Assembly: GCA_050946835.1 (NCBI GenBank)
Contig: JBMNVN010000004.1
Span: 62,001-126,000, forward strand
DNA: 64,000 nt
From: UBA1447 sp002329225
Lineage (GTDB): Bacteria > Bacillota > Clostridia > Oscillospirales > Acutalibacteraceae
Reading direction: 5' to 3'
The translations under genes were made by a program, and so were the position numbers. Below are positions 8,719-17,119 of this stretch, in pieces. Position 1 is the stretch's first letter. Every line of letters starts with the position of its first letter. The notes beneath the pieces were generated by a model. The model saw only the letters and a program-made list of their open reading frames with translations, did not search any database and had not been told where the DNA came from.

Positions 8719-10236
8719 TTAAATTATTAAGCTTTGGCCGCTCATATCGGCCGGTTGGGGCAAATCCATAATCTGCAAAATTGTCGGAGTAATATCGCAC
8801 AGGCGGCCGCCTTCCCTGACCGAACACGGGTAGCCCGCAATTAAGAAGGGCACGGGGAAGGTTGTGTGGGCGGTGAACGGGGAACCGTCGTCTTCCATCA
8901 TTTTATCCGCATTGCCGTGGTCTGCGGTCAACACCATAACTCCGCCCTGATTTTTTACCGCCTCGGCAACCTTGCCTACGCAGGCGTCCACCGCTTCCAC
9001 GGCTTTAACCGCCGCCGGCATTATACCCGTATGGCCGACCATATCGCAGTTGGCAAAGTTCAGAACAATCAAGTCGTACTTTTTGCTCTCTATCATTTCC
9101 ACGGTTTTATCCGCCACCTCAAAAGCGCTCATTTCCGGCTTGAGGTCATAGGTGGGAACATCCGGGGAATCTATCATAATTCTGTCTTCCCCCTCATAGA
9201 CGGTTTCGCTCCCGCCGTTGAGGAAAAAGGTCACATGGGCGTACTTTGTGTATTCCGCTATACGCAGTTGTTTAAGGCCGTGAGAGCTGACTACGCCGCC
9301 CAAGGGCATTTTTACATTTTCCGGTTCAAAAGCCACATGCACGTTAGGCATGGTGGCGTCGTATTCCGTAATACACACATAGTAAAGGGGCAGCCTTTCA
9401 CCCCTGTCAAAGCCCGTAAAATCGTCATCGACAAAGGCACGGGTGATTTCCCTTGCTCTGTCCGGACGGAAGTTGAAGAAAATTACGCTGTCCTCCGCCT
9501 TGACCGGACGGGCATCGGCGGCTACGCAGGGGATTATAAACTCATCGGTAACACCCCCGGCGTAGGAGGCCTCCATCATGGTGCGCACATCCTCAAAGAC
9601 GGGTGCGTCCAAGGCCGTCATAGCCCTGTAAGCCTTTTCCACCCTCTCAAAACGCTTTTCCCTGTCCATACCGTAATAGCGCCCTATTACCGAAGCTATC
9701 TTACCCGTACCTATTCGTGAAGCCTCTTTTTGCAACTCGTCAAGGTAGTCCGCTCCGGAAGTCGGAGGCACATCCCTGCCGTCCATAAGGCAGTGGATAA
9801 AAACATCCTCAAGCCCGCTGTCTTTTGCCATCTGTAAAAGGGCATAAATATGGGTATTGTGGCTGTGAACACCCCCGTCTGAAACCAAACCGATAAGGTG
9901 AAGGGCGGTGCCCTTGGTTTTGCAGTTTTCCATTGCATTTACAAGAGTTTTATTTTTAAAAAAGTCTCCGTCCGAAATGGCTTTTGAAATCCGTGTAAGG
10001 TCCTGATAAACCACACGTCCGGCGCCTATGTTGGTATGCCCCACCTCGCTGTTGCCCATTTGACCGTCGGGCAAGCCGACATCCATTCCGGAGGCACCTA
10101 TATAGGTCATCGGGTTTTCCGCCATAAGGCGGTCAAGATTGGGCTTTTTTGCCGCAAATATGGCATTGCCGTAACTGTCCGGATTATGGGCGAAACCGTC
10201 CATTATGCAAAGAAGAACCGGTCTTTGTCTGCTCAT
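8719..10236 (-). CDS. gpmI: 2,3-bisphosphoglycerate-independent phosphoglycerate mutase
   Basis: A 505-residue cytoplasmic enzyme interconverting 3- and 2-phosphoglycerate with a phosphoserine intermediate and two Mn ions. It belongs to the alkaline-phosphatase superfamily. The catalytic serine lies in GQMGNSEVGHTNIGAGR, and further metal ligands are in CIMDGFAHN near the N-terminus and in LTADHGNADKM near the C-terminus. Length is normal. It is last in the pgk-tpiA-gpmI run, 93 bases after tpiA, and ends in a strong terminator. Assignment is secure. Confidence 0.97.
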   Translation of the reverse strand: MSRQRPVLLCIMDGFAHNPDSYGNAIFAAKKPNLDRLMAENPMTYIGASGMDVGLPDGQMGNSEVGHTNIGAGRVVYQDLTRISKAISDGDFFKNKTLVNAMENCKTKGTALHLIGLVSDGGVHSHNTHIYALLQMAKDSGLEDVFIHCLMDGRDVPPTSGADYLDELQKEASRIGTGKIASVIGRYYGMDREKRFERVEKAYRAMTALDAPVFEDVRTMMEASYAGGVTDEFIIPCVAADARPVKAEDSVIFFNFRPDRAREITRAFVDDDFTGFDRGERLPLYYVCITEYDATMPNVHVAFEPENVKMPLGGVVSSHGLKQLRIAEYTKYAHVTFFLNGGSETVYEGEDRIMIDSPDVPTYDLKPEMSAFEVADKTVEMIESKKYDLIVLNFANCDMVGHTGIMPAAVKAVEAVDACVGKVAEAVKNQGGVMVLTADHGNADKMMEDDGSPFTAHTTFPVPFLIAGYPCSVREGGRLCDITPTILQIMDLPQPADMSGQSLII

Positions 10237-10329
10237 AAGTTAAATGATTTTCCTTTCAACCCAGTGTTGTTTTATATTGTTAGTTTAAAGCAAACGGGCG
10301 GGACTTTTAAAAAGCCCCGTCCGTTCGGT

Positions 10330-11097
10330 TTATTGATTTACCGCATCGATAACGGCGGCAAATTTTTCCGCTGCGAGGGAGGCGCCCCCTATAAGCCCGC
10401 CGTCAATATCGGGCTGAGCCAAAAGTTCTTTCGCATTTTTCTCATTCATTGAACCGCCGTACTGAATGACGATTTTTTCCGCCGCCGTTGCGCCGTAAAG
10501 TTCGCCGACAAGGGCACGTATTATGGCGTTCACTTCATTTGCCTGCTCGGGTGTGGCGGTAAGTCCGGTACCGATAGCCCAAACGGGTTCATAGGCAATT
10601 ATGATGTTTGCCAATTCTTCTTCACTCACGCCTTTGAGTGCAAGTTTAGTCTGAGTGCGCACCACTTCCGCCGTGATGTTTTCAAGCCGTTCTTCTTTAA
10701 GCTCACCCACGCAGAGGATAACTTTAAGCCCCGCATTGAGAGCCGCCCTGACCCTGTCACGAACGGTCAAATCAGTTTCGCCGAAATACTGACGGCGCTC
10801 GCTGTGGCCGATAATAACATAGGGCACGCCGACAGCCTTGAGCATATTTGCGGAGATTTCTCCGGTAAAGGCGCCGCTTTCCGCCCAGTGGCAGTTTTGG
10901 GCTCCGACCGAAATATTGCTGCCTTTTGCGGCATCAAGCGCGGCATTGAGAGCCAGAAAAGGAACACATACCACCACATCGCAAAGGGCATCTTTAACAA
11001 GGGGTTTGATTGCCTGAATCAGTTCAACCGCCTGCTCCGGGGTGTTATTCATTTTCCAGTTACCGGCTATAACCGGCTTGCGAAGAGCTTTATTCAT
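10330..11097 (-). CDS. tpiA: Triosephosphate isomerase
   Basis: A 255-residue TIM barrel interconverting dihydroxyacetone phosphate and glyceraldehyde 3-phosphate. Catalytic residues are visible: lysine in GNWKMN (residues 15-20), histidine in IGHSERR (about 97-103) and glutamate in AYEPVWAIGTG (about 170-180), with the phosphate-binding YGGSMNEKN and GLIGGASL later. A ribosome binding site AGGAGAATTG precedes the ATG. It lies between pgk (60 bases upstream) and gpmI. Confidence 0.98.
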   Translation of the reverse strand: MNKALRKPVIAGNWKMNNTPEQAVELIQAIKPLVKDALCDVVVCVPFLALNAALDAAKGSNISVGAQNCHWAESGAFTGEISANMLKAVGVPYVIIGHSERRQYFGETDLTVRDRVRAALNAGLKVILCVGELKEERLENITAEVVRTQTKLALKGVSEEELANIIIAYEPVWAIGTGLTATPEQANEVNAIIRALVGELYGATAAEKIVIQYGGSMNEKNAKELLAQPDIDGGLIGGASLAAEKFAAVIDAVNQ

Positions 11098-11157
11098 ATC
11101 AATTCTCCTGTAAATATTCTTTAATCAAATTGAGCAAATGCGGGTTTGCAAGCTTAA

Positions 11158-12351
11158 TTATTTGTCGTTAAGGGCCGCAATACCCGGCAGTTCAATGCCT
11201 TCCATAAACTCCAGAGAAGCTCCGCCGCCCGTGGAGATATGGGACATTTTATCCGCAAAACCGAGTTTTTGAACCGCCGCCACGGAGTCCCCGCCGCCGA
11301 TTATGGACACAGCGCCCGAGTCGGCCACGGCCTTAGCCACGGCGATAGTGCCTGCGGCAAAATTATCCCACTCGGAAACGCCCATAGGCCCGTTCCAGAT
11401 AACCGTGCCGCTGCCCTTGATGGCCTCGGCAAAAAGTTTTTGCGTTTCGGGGCCGATGTCAAGGCCCATCCAGCCTTCGGGGATGGAATCGGAATTAACA
11501 ATCATACTTTCGGCATCGGCGGCATATGCGTTTGCCACTTTATTATCCACAGGCAGTAAAAGTCTGACGCCCTTCGCCTTTGCTTTTTCTTCCATTTCGG
11601 TCGCCAGAGGAATTTTGTCCGTTTCGCAAAGGGAGGTTCCGACACCGTAACCCCGTGCGGCAAAGAAGGTGTAAGCCATACCGCCGCCGATTATCAGGGT
11701 ATCGACTTTATCAATCAGGTTGTTGATAACGCCGATTTTGTCCGAAACCTTGGCACCGCCTAAAATAGCCGTGAAAGGACGTTTGGGGTCGGAAAGCGCC
11801 GTGCCGATGTACTTAATCTCTTTTTCAATAAGATAGCCGCTTACCGCAGGCAGATAATCCGCAACACCGGCGGTGGAGGCATGAGCCCTGTGGGCTGAAC
11901 CGAAGGCATCGTTTACATAGACTTCCGCCAAATCAGCCAGAACCTTGGCAAACTCGGGGTCGTTTTTGGTCTCTTTTTTGTCAAAGCGAACATTTTCGAG
12001 CAGAAGAACTTCCCCGTCTTTAAGACCGGCGGCGAGGGTTTTTGCACTCTCCCCTACGGTATCTTTTGCCATTTTAACCTCTTGACCGAGGAGTTTGGCC
12101 AAATACTCAGCCACGGGCGCCAGAGAAAAAGCCTCTTCAAAGCCCGTACCGGCAGGACGCCCCAAGTGGGAGCACAAAATGAGCTTTGCGCCTTTGCCAA
12201 GCAGATATTTTATTGTAGGCAGGGAGGCCACAATGCGCTCGTCGCTGGTGATAACACCGTCTTTTATGGGAACATTAAAGTCACAGCGCACCAAAACCCT
12301 TTTACCGGTTACATCAATGTCTTCAACATTCTTTTTGTTTAGAGTATTCAT
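11158..12351 (-). CDS. pgk: Phosphoglycerate kinase
   Basis: A 397-residue two-lobed kinase making ATP from 1,3-bisphosphoglycerate. Diagnostic segments are RVLVRCDFNVPIKDGVI (substrate arginine and the N-domain signature), LCSHLGRPAG, the nucleotide-site LGGAKVSDKIGVI and the C-terminal SIIGGGDSVAAV. It is the first gene of pgk-tpiA-gpmI. In many Firmicutes gap precedes pgk, but here a divergent lipoprotein gene does, so gap must be elsewhere. A good minus-strand promoter sits at 12404-12432. Confidence 0.98.
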   Translation of the reverse strand: MNTLNKKNVEDIDVTGKRVLVRCDFNVPIKDGVITSDERIVASLPTIKYLLGKGAKLILCSHLGRPAGTGFEEAFSLAPVAEYLAKLLGQEVKMAKDTVGESAKTLAAGLKDGEVLLLENVRFDKKETKNDPEFAKVLADLAEVYVNDAFGSAHRAHASTAGVADYLPAVSGYLIEKEIKYIGTALSDPKRPFTAILGGAKVSDKIGVINNLIDKVDTLIIGGGMAYTFFAARGYGVGTSLCETDKIPLATEMEEKAKAKGVRLLLPVDNKVANAYAADAESMIVNSDSIPEGWMGLDIGPETQKLFAEAIKGSGTVIWNGPMGVSEWDNFAAGTIAVAKAVADSGAVSIIGGGDSVAAVQKLGFADKMSHISTGGGASLEFMEGIELPGIAALNDK

Positions 12352-12403
12352 ATTTTCTCTCCGTTTCTTTTATGGTTTAAATTTTGAATCTGCGATTTTT
12401 AAA

Positions 12404-12432
12404 ATTATATCTTAAACTTCCGTCTTATACAA
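12404..12432 (-). promoter_or_regulatory. Sigma-A-type promoter of pgk-tpiA-gpmI
   Basis: On the minus strand, TTGTAT (complement of 12427-12432) and TATAAT (complement of 12404-12409) are 17 bases apart, about 50 bases before the pgk start codon. Confidence 0.75.
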
Positions 12433-12460
12433 GCGGTTGAGGTTAAAAAACGCCGCCGTG

Positions 12461-12489
12461 TTGTAAAAAATTATAGGGCGTGTTATACT
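12461..12489 (+). promoter_or_regulatory. Sigma-A-type promoter of the foldase-like lipoprotein gene
   Basis: TTGTAA (12461-12466) and TATACT (12484-12489) are separated by 17 bases, about 95 bases before the ATG. It is back to back with the pgk promoter. A similar TTGTAA-17-TACTCT occurs at 21669-21697. Confidence 0.7.
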
Positions 12490-12584
12490 TTCCGCAGTTT
12501 TAAGCGGACTGTTTTTTAACTTGAGCGGAAGATTAAATGCCCTGATAAAACTTTCGACTTGCGGCCGGAATTGGAGCTGAACAA

Positions 12585-13577
12585 ATGAAACGCATCAAAA
12601 TAATTACGGCAGTACTGACGGTTATTCTTATCACCCTCATTTGCGCCTGTGAAAAGAAGCCCTCAGTTGCCCTTACAATCTCCGGCGCCGAGGTGCCGGT
12701 TGAAGTTTTTGCCTATTATCTGGACTGCGCCATTAACTCTCCGGACCGTTACGGTCTGCCCTCAGATGTTGATATTGATACCGCCCGGGATAAGGCGGCG
12801 GAACTCTGCGCCGGTTATGTAGCGGCCAACACATTAGCTGCGGAACATAACCTTAAAATTACGGCGGAGCATAAACGCATTATTTCCGACAGGGTCAGCG
12901 TGTTGTGGAATTTAAATTATGTTAAATATGAGACCGTGGGCATTACCAAAGATGCCCTGACTAAAATTGAAACCGCCGCTGAAATCCGAGATGTGCTTTT
13001 GCTTTATTACTACGGGCCCGAAGGCAAAACTCCCGTTTCTCAGGAGGAAATCAGAGCGTATTATGAGAAAAACTTTATCTCTTTCATCGCTATAAACGGC
13101 TACCTGAGCACAACGGACGAGGAGGGTAAAGCCGTAAACCTGTCTGAAGAGGAAAAGCGGTTGGCGGCAAGCCGGTTTGAAACCATGCGGGTGCGCGCCC
13201 TTGACGGGGAAAGTTTTGAGGAGTTGAGCGCCTGGCTTTCGGCGCAGTTGGAAATTTCCATCCCCGTGCCGGTTGTGCGTACGGTTGAAAAAGACAATAT
13301 GGCCTACCCCGCCGAGTTTGTGCAGGCTTTGGAAGAAATGGGTCCGGGCACCCCTACCGTTATCACCGTGGAACCTTATATTTTCCTCGTCCAAAAAGAA
13401 GAACCGGATTTTGAAGGGGAAGAATTCCAAACCCGCCAGTCATCTTTCCTCTATGCCATAAAAGGTGAAGAAATTGACAGTATGCTGAAAACCGAAGCCG
13501 AACGTTATGAGATTGTTTCAAATGAAGACAATATTGCCGATATAATTAAAAAGGCTCAGAAGTTCCGGGAGAAATAA
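12585..13577 (+). CDS. Lipoprotein with SurA/PrsA-like foldase architecture
   Basis: A 330-residue exported lipoprotein with signal peptide and lipobox ending LICAC (lipidated Cys about 21). The N-terminal half is helical like the chaperone part of SurA/PrsA. The middle (about 165-270) has the spacing of a parvulin peptidyl-prolyl isomerase (ASRFETMRVRALDGESFEELSA, then ALEEMGPGTPTVITVEPYIFLVQ), but the usual parvulin landmarks (KHILV, GG-LG) are absent, so it may be a chaperone without isomerase activity. The gene stands alone with its own promoter, divergent from the glycolytic operon. The foldase role is inferred from domain pattern. Confidence 0.65.
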   Translation: MKRIKIITAVLTVILITLICACEKKPSVALTISGAEVPVEVFAYYLDCAINSPDRYGLPSDVDIDTARDKAAELCAGYVAANTLAAEHNLKITAEHKRIISDRVSVLWNLNYVKYETVGITKDALTKIETAAEIRDVLLLYYYGPEGKTPVSQEEIRAYYEKNFISFIAINGYLSTTDEEGKAVNLSEEEKRLAASRFETMRVRALDGESFEELSAWLSAQLEISIPVPVVRTVEKDNMAYPAEFVQALEEMGPGTPTVITVEPYIFLVQKEEPDFEGEEFQTRQSSFLYAIKGEEIDSMLKTEAERYEIVSNEDNIADIIKKAQKFREK

Positions 13578-13600
13578 ATAACGGAACAACAGAACTATAT

Positions 13601-13636
13601 ACAGCCCCCTACTGCAGTTATGCATGTGGGGGCTGT
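13601..13636. terminator. Hairpin between convergent genes
   Basis: ACAGCCCCC (13601-13609) pairs with GGGGGCTGT (13628-13636). There is no clean U-tract on either side, so it is a weak terminator or an mRNA 3'-end stem for the convergent lipoprotein and exported-protein genes. Confidence 0.5.
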
Positions 13637-13647
13637 CGCCGTAATTT

Positions 13648-14580
13648 TCACCAAACTGTTTCGCATTTCCGTTCTATGCATATCCCGTCTTCTTTGGGGT
13701 ATAAAAAGCTTAGATATTCGTCACCCTTTTTGTAGGTTTCTATCTGTTTAGAACCCGAGATACTCTCAGTTCCCACAATTATATACTCAGTGCCTTTTTG
13801 CACGGTAAATTGTTCGGGTAAATTGCCATGATTAAATTCCGTTCTCATGAGTTCTTTACTGTTTTTATCAAATTGAACCAATGTAAAACTCTTAGGTTTT
13901 TCCATGCCGGAAAAGTTTATTTCGATATTTATTTCCCGTACTTTCTCTTCATTAGCGTCACTTATGTTTTTTTCCTCTGTCAATATTGACTTGCATCTGA
14001 ACGAACTACCCGGCCCGTCAACTCCCTCGGGTGTCATGCCGGTTCCCCGCAAGGCAAATACTTTCCCCTCAGCATTTTGATACACGGGGTTGGAATAAAA
14101 TACGGAGTCTGAACGCTCATTCAAAAAATTGACAGTCCCTCTCATAGCAACTTTTTCACCGTTGTCATCCAAGTCTTTTGCAATACTGACTTGACTTATC
14201 TCTTCATCGACTATTAGTGACTTATACCCGGAATCCCCGTCACCTATCTTAACCTCCATCATCCTATATCCTTCGATGCCTTCAAATATATATTCTTTAC
14301 TCATAGATTCTTCTCCGGCTTCATCTGTCAGCCTTTTATCCACAAGTTCGGCATAAAGCCTGTCTTCACATTTTTCGGCAGTTTTTTTTAGATATGAATC
14401 AATCTCGGAAAAAACAGGGCGTTCCCTCGTTATAAAAACCCCTACCAACCGTGCATTTTCAAGTTCATTATCGGAATCTGAAAATGTCACAATGTTAAAA
14501 AAGCCCAAGACAAAAGAAACAATCAAAATTACAGGTACAAGCAATGAAATAAAAACAGATTTTTTATTCTTCATTTTCAT
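13648..14580 (-). CDS. Membrane-anchored extracytoplasmic protein of unknown function
   Basis: About 310 residues: a short basic start (MKMKNKKS), one transmembrane segment (about 8-27) and a hydrophilic, mostly beta-looking outside domain with no motif I recognise. The start overlaps the end of the upstream XRE regulator gene by 17 bases, and a GGGAG inside that gene serves as ribosome binding site for the ATG at 14580, so translation is probably coupled. It completes a three-gene unit: multi-spanning membrane protein, XRE regulator, anchored protein. A sensing or stress role under the regulator's control is plausible but unproven. Confidence 0.6.
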   Translation of the reverse strand: MKMKNKKSVFISLLVPVILIVSFVLGFFNIVTFSDSDNELENARLVGVFITRERPVFSEIDSYLKKTAEKCEDRLYAELVDKRLTDEAGEESMSKEYIFEGIEGYRMMEVKIGDGDSGYKSLIVDEEISQVSIAKDLDDNGEKVAMRGTVNFLNERSDSVFYSNPVYQNAEGKVFALRGTGMTPEGVDGPGSSFRCKSILTEEKNISDANEEKVREINIEINFSGMEKPKSFTLVQFDKNSKELMRTEFNHGNLPEQFTVQKGTEYIIVGTESISGSKQIETYKKGDEYLSFLYPKEDGICIERKCETVW

Positions 14581-14794
14581 CAATCTCCCAATTACCGTCA
14601 AATTTCAGAATGTCGCCGACATTGCAATCCAAGTAATAGCAAATACTGTTTAGCGTAGCTAACCGAACGCCCTTTGCCTTGCCGCTTCTCAAAATAGAAA
14701 GATTCGCTTCGGTTATTCCGATTAGGCCGGCAAGTTCCTTTGAAGTCATATTCCGCTTTTTAAGCACTTCTTCAAGATGTATTTTTATTGCCAT
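14564..14794 (-). CDS. Small XRE-family helix-turn-helix regulator (YozG-like)
   Basis: A 76-residue cytoplasmic DNA-binding protein made almost wholly of one Cro/C1-type HTH: LEEVLKKRNMTSKELA (helices 1-2) and GITEANLSILRSGKAKGVR (recognition region), then NSICYYLDCNVGDILKF, the typical YozG/YdaS-type ending. Such regulators are commonly paired with DUF2975-type membrane proteins, as here with the gene 12 bases upstream. It probably represses its own operon. Start ATG at 14794 with GAGGTG upstream. Confidence 0.85.
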   Translation of the reverse strand: MAIKIHLEEVLKKRNMTSKELAGLIGITEANLSILRSGKAKGVRLATLNSICYYLDCNVGDILKFDGNWEIDENEE

Positions 14795-14806
14795 AATGCA
14801 CCTCTT

Positions 14807-15742
14807 TTATACAAACAGGTCATTTTCATCTTTGAGCCTCTTGTTTTCGATAATAAGTCTTGAAAACAGGAGTACAAGCAAAACAAAAAATATGCTGAAC
14901 AAAGGAACTTCAACACTTGTATCAACATCTTTCAGTTTGCTCATAAAAACAATTTGAAGTAGATTGTAGACGGGGTGTACACAAGTCGAAACTATAAGCG
15001 CAATAGCGCTCTTTTTGCTCAAGCCCTCCGCATCCGCAATTATGCGGTCGGTGTCTTCTTTTTCAAACGCCCCTATCAAATTCAAAACAGCAATGACAAC
15101 CACAATATTCATTATGTACGGAATAACCTTGACGGAATATTTCAGCGCATGAAAAATGTATTGAACAACTGTACCCTCAGCCACAATATTTGACATTAAA
15201 TCCGATACAGGCAGCAAAGCGGCCGCTACGATTACTATACAAAGTGCGTAACTCAATGTTTTGAGATATGACAAGAGCTGTTTTGTGTTTCCCGCCTTAA
15301 AAAGGTGAAGCAGTCTTATAACAATGAATAATAAAAGTGATGACCGGACGCTTGCGGCAAGCACGGCATTAAACAGCTTAATATGTTTAGCCCCCAAAAA
15401 TAAGTTTGCGCGGGCTAAGTTCAGCGGATTTGCCATGCCTGCCAGTGCGATAAAAAGGGCAAGCGACACTATGAACAGCGATATCCTTTCTGAACTTGAA
15501 ACTTTTTTAGAATTTATTGCATAAACAGCAGGAATAATGGAAAGTGCTGACCAAAGCATGACGGAAATCGCATTGCCAAATCTTCCCGTTTGTGATAAAT
15601 ATTTCAGCATCAACGCTATTTGTTCAAAGGGGAAAGTAAGTACTGATGAAAAAAAGGCGGGAAAACTCTCCTTGAAAAACATTAAAGCAATTATGACAAC
15701 GGCTTCCGCCCCCAGAACTAAGTAAAGCTTTTTGTGTTTCAT
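14807..15742 (-). CDS. Multi-spanning membrane protein, DUF2975-like C-terminus
   Basis: A 311-residue protein with about eight hydrophobic segments. Its last part, RLIIENKRLKDENDLFV, matches the way DUF2975 proteins end (a helix then LKEENDL-), and the adjacent small XRE gene is the classic partner. It is longer than the usual 160-180 residues, as if a second set of helices were fused in front. GAGGTGG precedes the ATG. Function unknown; the pairing suggests a membrane component of a small regulated module, perhaps in stress or sporulation-related regulation. Confidence 0.6.
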   Translation of the reverse strand: MKHKKLYLVLGAEAVVIIALMFFKESFPAFFSSVLTFPFEQIALMLKYLSQTGRFGNAISVMLWSALSIIPAVYAINSKKVSSSERISLFIVSLALFIALAGMANPLNLARANLFLGAKHIKLFNAVLAASVRSSLLLFIVIRLLHLFKAGNTKQLLSYLKTLSYALCIVIVAAALLPVSDLMSNIVAEGTVVQYIFHALKYSVKVIPYIMNIVVVIAVLNLIGAFEKEDTDRIIADAEGLSKKSAIALIVSTCVHPVYNLLQIVFMSKLKDVDTSVEVPLFSIFFVLLVLLFSRLIIENKRLKDENDLFV

Positions 15743-15909
15743 ATAACCACCTCAAAATTATTGTGTTTCGATAATTTTATTAAATTATATCCCCGAAATT
15801 ATCGTTTGTCAATAATTTTCTGTGACAGATTACATTCAAAGCGCCAAAACAGAATCACCAAAAACAAATCGAATTTTTTCGGCTCTGAAATACACTGTTC
15901 CGGACTTTT

Positions 15910-15952
15910 CAATGTTTTGCTTTTCTATCCACAATGTTTTGCTTTTCTATCC
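15910..15952. repeat. 22-bp tandem direct repeat upstream of ddl
   Basis: The 21-base unit CAATGTTTTGCTTTTCTATCC occurs at 15910-15930 and again at 15932-15952, both perfect, in the 278-base gap between the divergent membrane-protein gene and ddl. The period of 22 bases is about two helical turns, which would suit a tandem operator. The rest of this gap shows nothing else that I can name. Confidence 0.7.
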
Positions 15953-16020
15953 CCAACTCATTGACTGAAAAGCTCCTTTCTGTTAGTATTTTATTCTAAT
16001 ATATTTATGTTTAAAAGAGG

Positions 16021-17103
16021 GTGATTCCGATTAAAACTGTTTTAGTAATTTTCGGCGGCGTTTCCAGCGAGCATGATGTATCTCTTGTTTCCGCCAGCTC
16101 GGTTATTGAAAACATCCCCAAAGATAAGTACAACGTTTTATCCTTAGGCATAACAAAAGACGGGCGCTGGCTCTTTTACACCGGCGAGCCCGATAAACTC
16201 CCTGACGGGCGTTGGCTTGAGGATGAGGCTTTGCTTACTCCCGCCGTTTTTTCGCCGGACTCCGTAAGCGGCGGCCTGATTCTTTTGGAAAACGGCACCG
16301 CAAGACCGATAAAGGTTGATGCGGTTTTCCCCGTGCTCCACGGTAAAAACGGCGAGGACGGCACAATGCAGGGACTGTTGGAACTTTCGGGCGTCCCCTT
16401 TGTGGGCTGCCCAACCCTTGCCAGCGCCCTGTGCATGGACAAAGCGGTTGCAAACGCCGTTGCCGATGCTCATAACATAACTCAGGCAAAGTGGCTCGGG
16501 TTTACCAAATATGAATATACAAAAAATGCAAACGCTCTGCTGAATAACGCCGTTGCAAAACTGGGTTTGCCCATTTTTGTAAAACCCGCAAACACGGGTT
16601 CCTCCGTAGGTGTCAGTAAGGCAAAGACCGCACAGGAACTGGTCACGGCGGTTGAACTTGCCTTTAATTTTGACAAAAAAGTTGTGCTGGAAGAAGCTGT
16701 TGACGGCATGGAAGTGGAGTGCGCGGTTTTGGGCAATGACGAAACCCTCGCCTCCGTGCCGGGGGAAGTGGTTCCCTGCCATGAGTTTTATGACTATGAC
16801 GCAAAGTATATTACCGGCACAAGCCAACTGTATATCCCCGCCCGCCTGACCGAAGAAAAGCTCAAAGAGGTTCAAAACAGGGCGGCGGAAGTCTATAAGG
16901 CTCTTGATTGCCGCGGGCTTGCACGAGTTGATTTTTTTGTGCGAAAAAATGACGGCGCGGTACTGCTCAATGAGGTCAACACCATACCCGGTTTTACCAG
17001 CATAAGCATGTACCCCAAGATGTTTGAAGCCTCGGGTATTCCTTACCCGGAACTCTTGGATCGTTTAATACAACTGGCTTTTCTGGCCAACGAAAACTCC
17101 TGA
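16021..17103 (+). CDS. ddl: D-alanine--D-alanine ligase
   Basis: An ATP-grasp ligase making the D-Ala-D-Ala dipeptide of peptidoglycan. Landmarks: FGGVSSEHDVSLVSA at the N-terminus (catalytic Glu), FPVLHGKNGEDGTMQG, KPANTGSSVGVSKA (Ser of the dipeptide site), and FYDYDAKYITGTSQ, which contains the tyrosine found in D-Ala-D-Ala rather than VanA-type D-Ala-D-Lac ligases; metal ligands lie in LLNEVNTIPGFT. The conventional start is GTG at 16021, but AGAGGGTGAT there reads as the ribosome binding site itself, and family N-termini fit an initiation at the ATT at 16030. It is the first gene of a plus-strand run leading to argS. Confidence 0.95.
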   Translation: MIPIKTVLVIFGGVSSEHDVSLVSASSVIENIPKDKYNVLSLGITKDGRWLFYTGEPDKLPDGRWLEDEALLTPAVFSPDSVSGGLILLENGTARPIKVDAVFPVLHGKNGEDGTMQGLLELSGVPFVGCPTLASALCMDKAVANAVADAHNITQAKWLGFTKYEYTKNANALLNNAVAKLGLPIFVKPANTGSSVGVSKAKTAQELVTAVELAFNFDKKVVLEEAVDGMEVECAVLGNDETLASVPGEVVPCHEFYDYDAKYITGTSQLYIPARLTEEKLKEVQNRAAEVYKALDCRGLARVDFFVRKNDGAVLLNEVNTIPGFTSISMYPKMFEASGIPYPELLDRLIQLAFLANENS

Positions 17104-17119
17104 AGAAAGGTAGAACATT

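Noticed and set aside
14200..14560. Beta-lactam sensor (BlaR-like) reading of the anchored protein
   Set aside because: No penicillin-binding SxxK/SxN/KTG motifs are present.
16030..17103. VanA-type D-Ala-D-Lac ligase
   Set aside because: The FYDYDAKY tyrosine region and omission of VanA-type loop residues fit D-Ala-D-Ala ligases, and no vanH/vanX genes adjoin.
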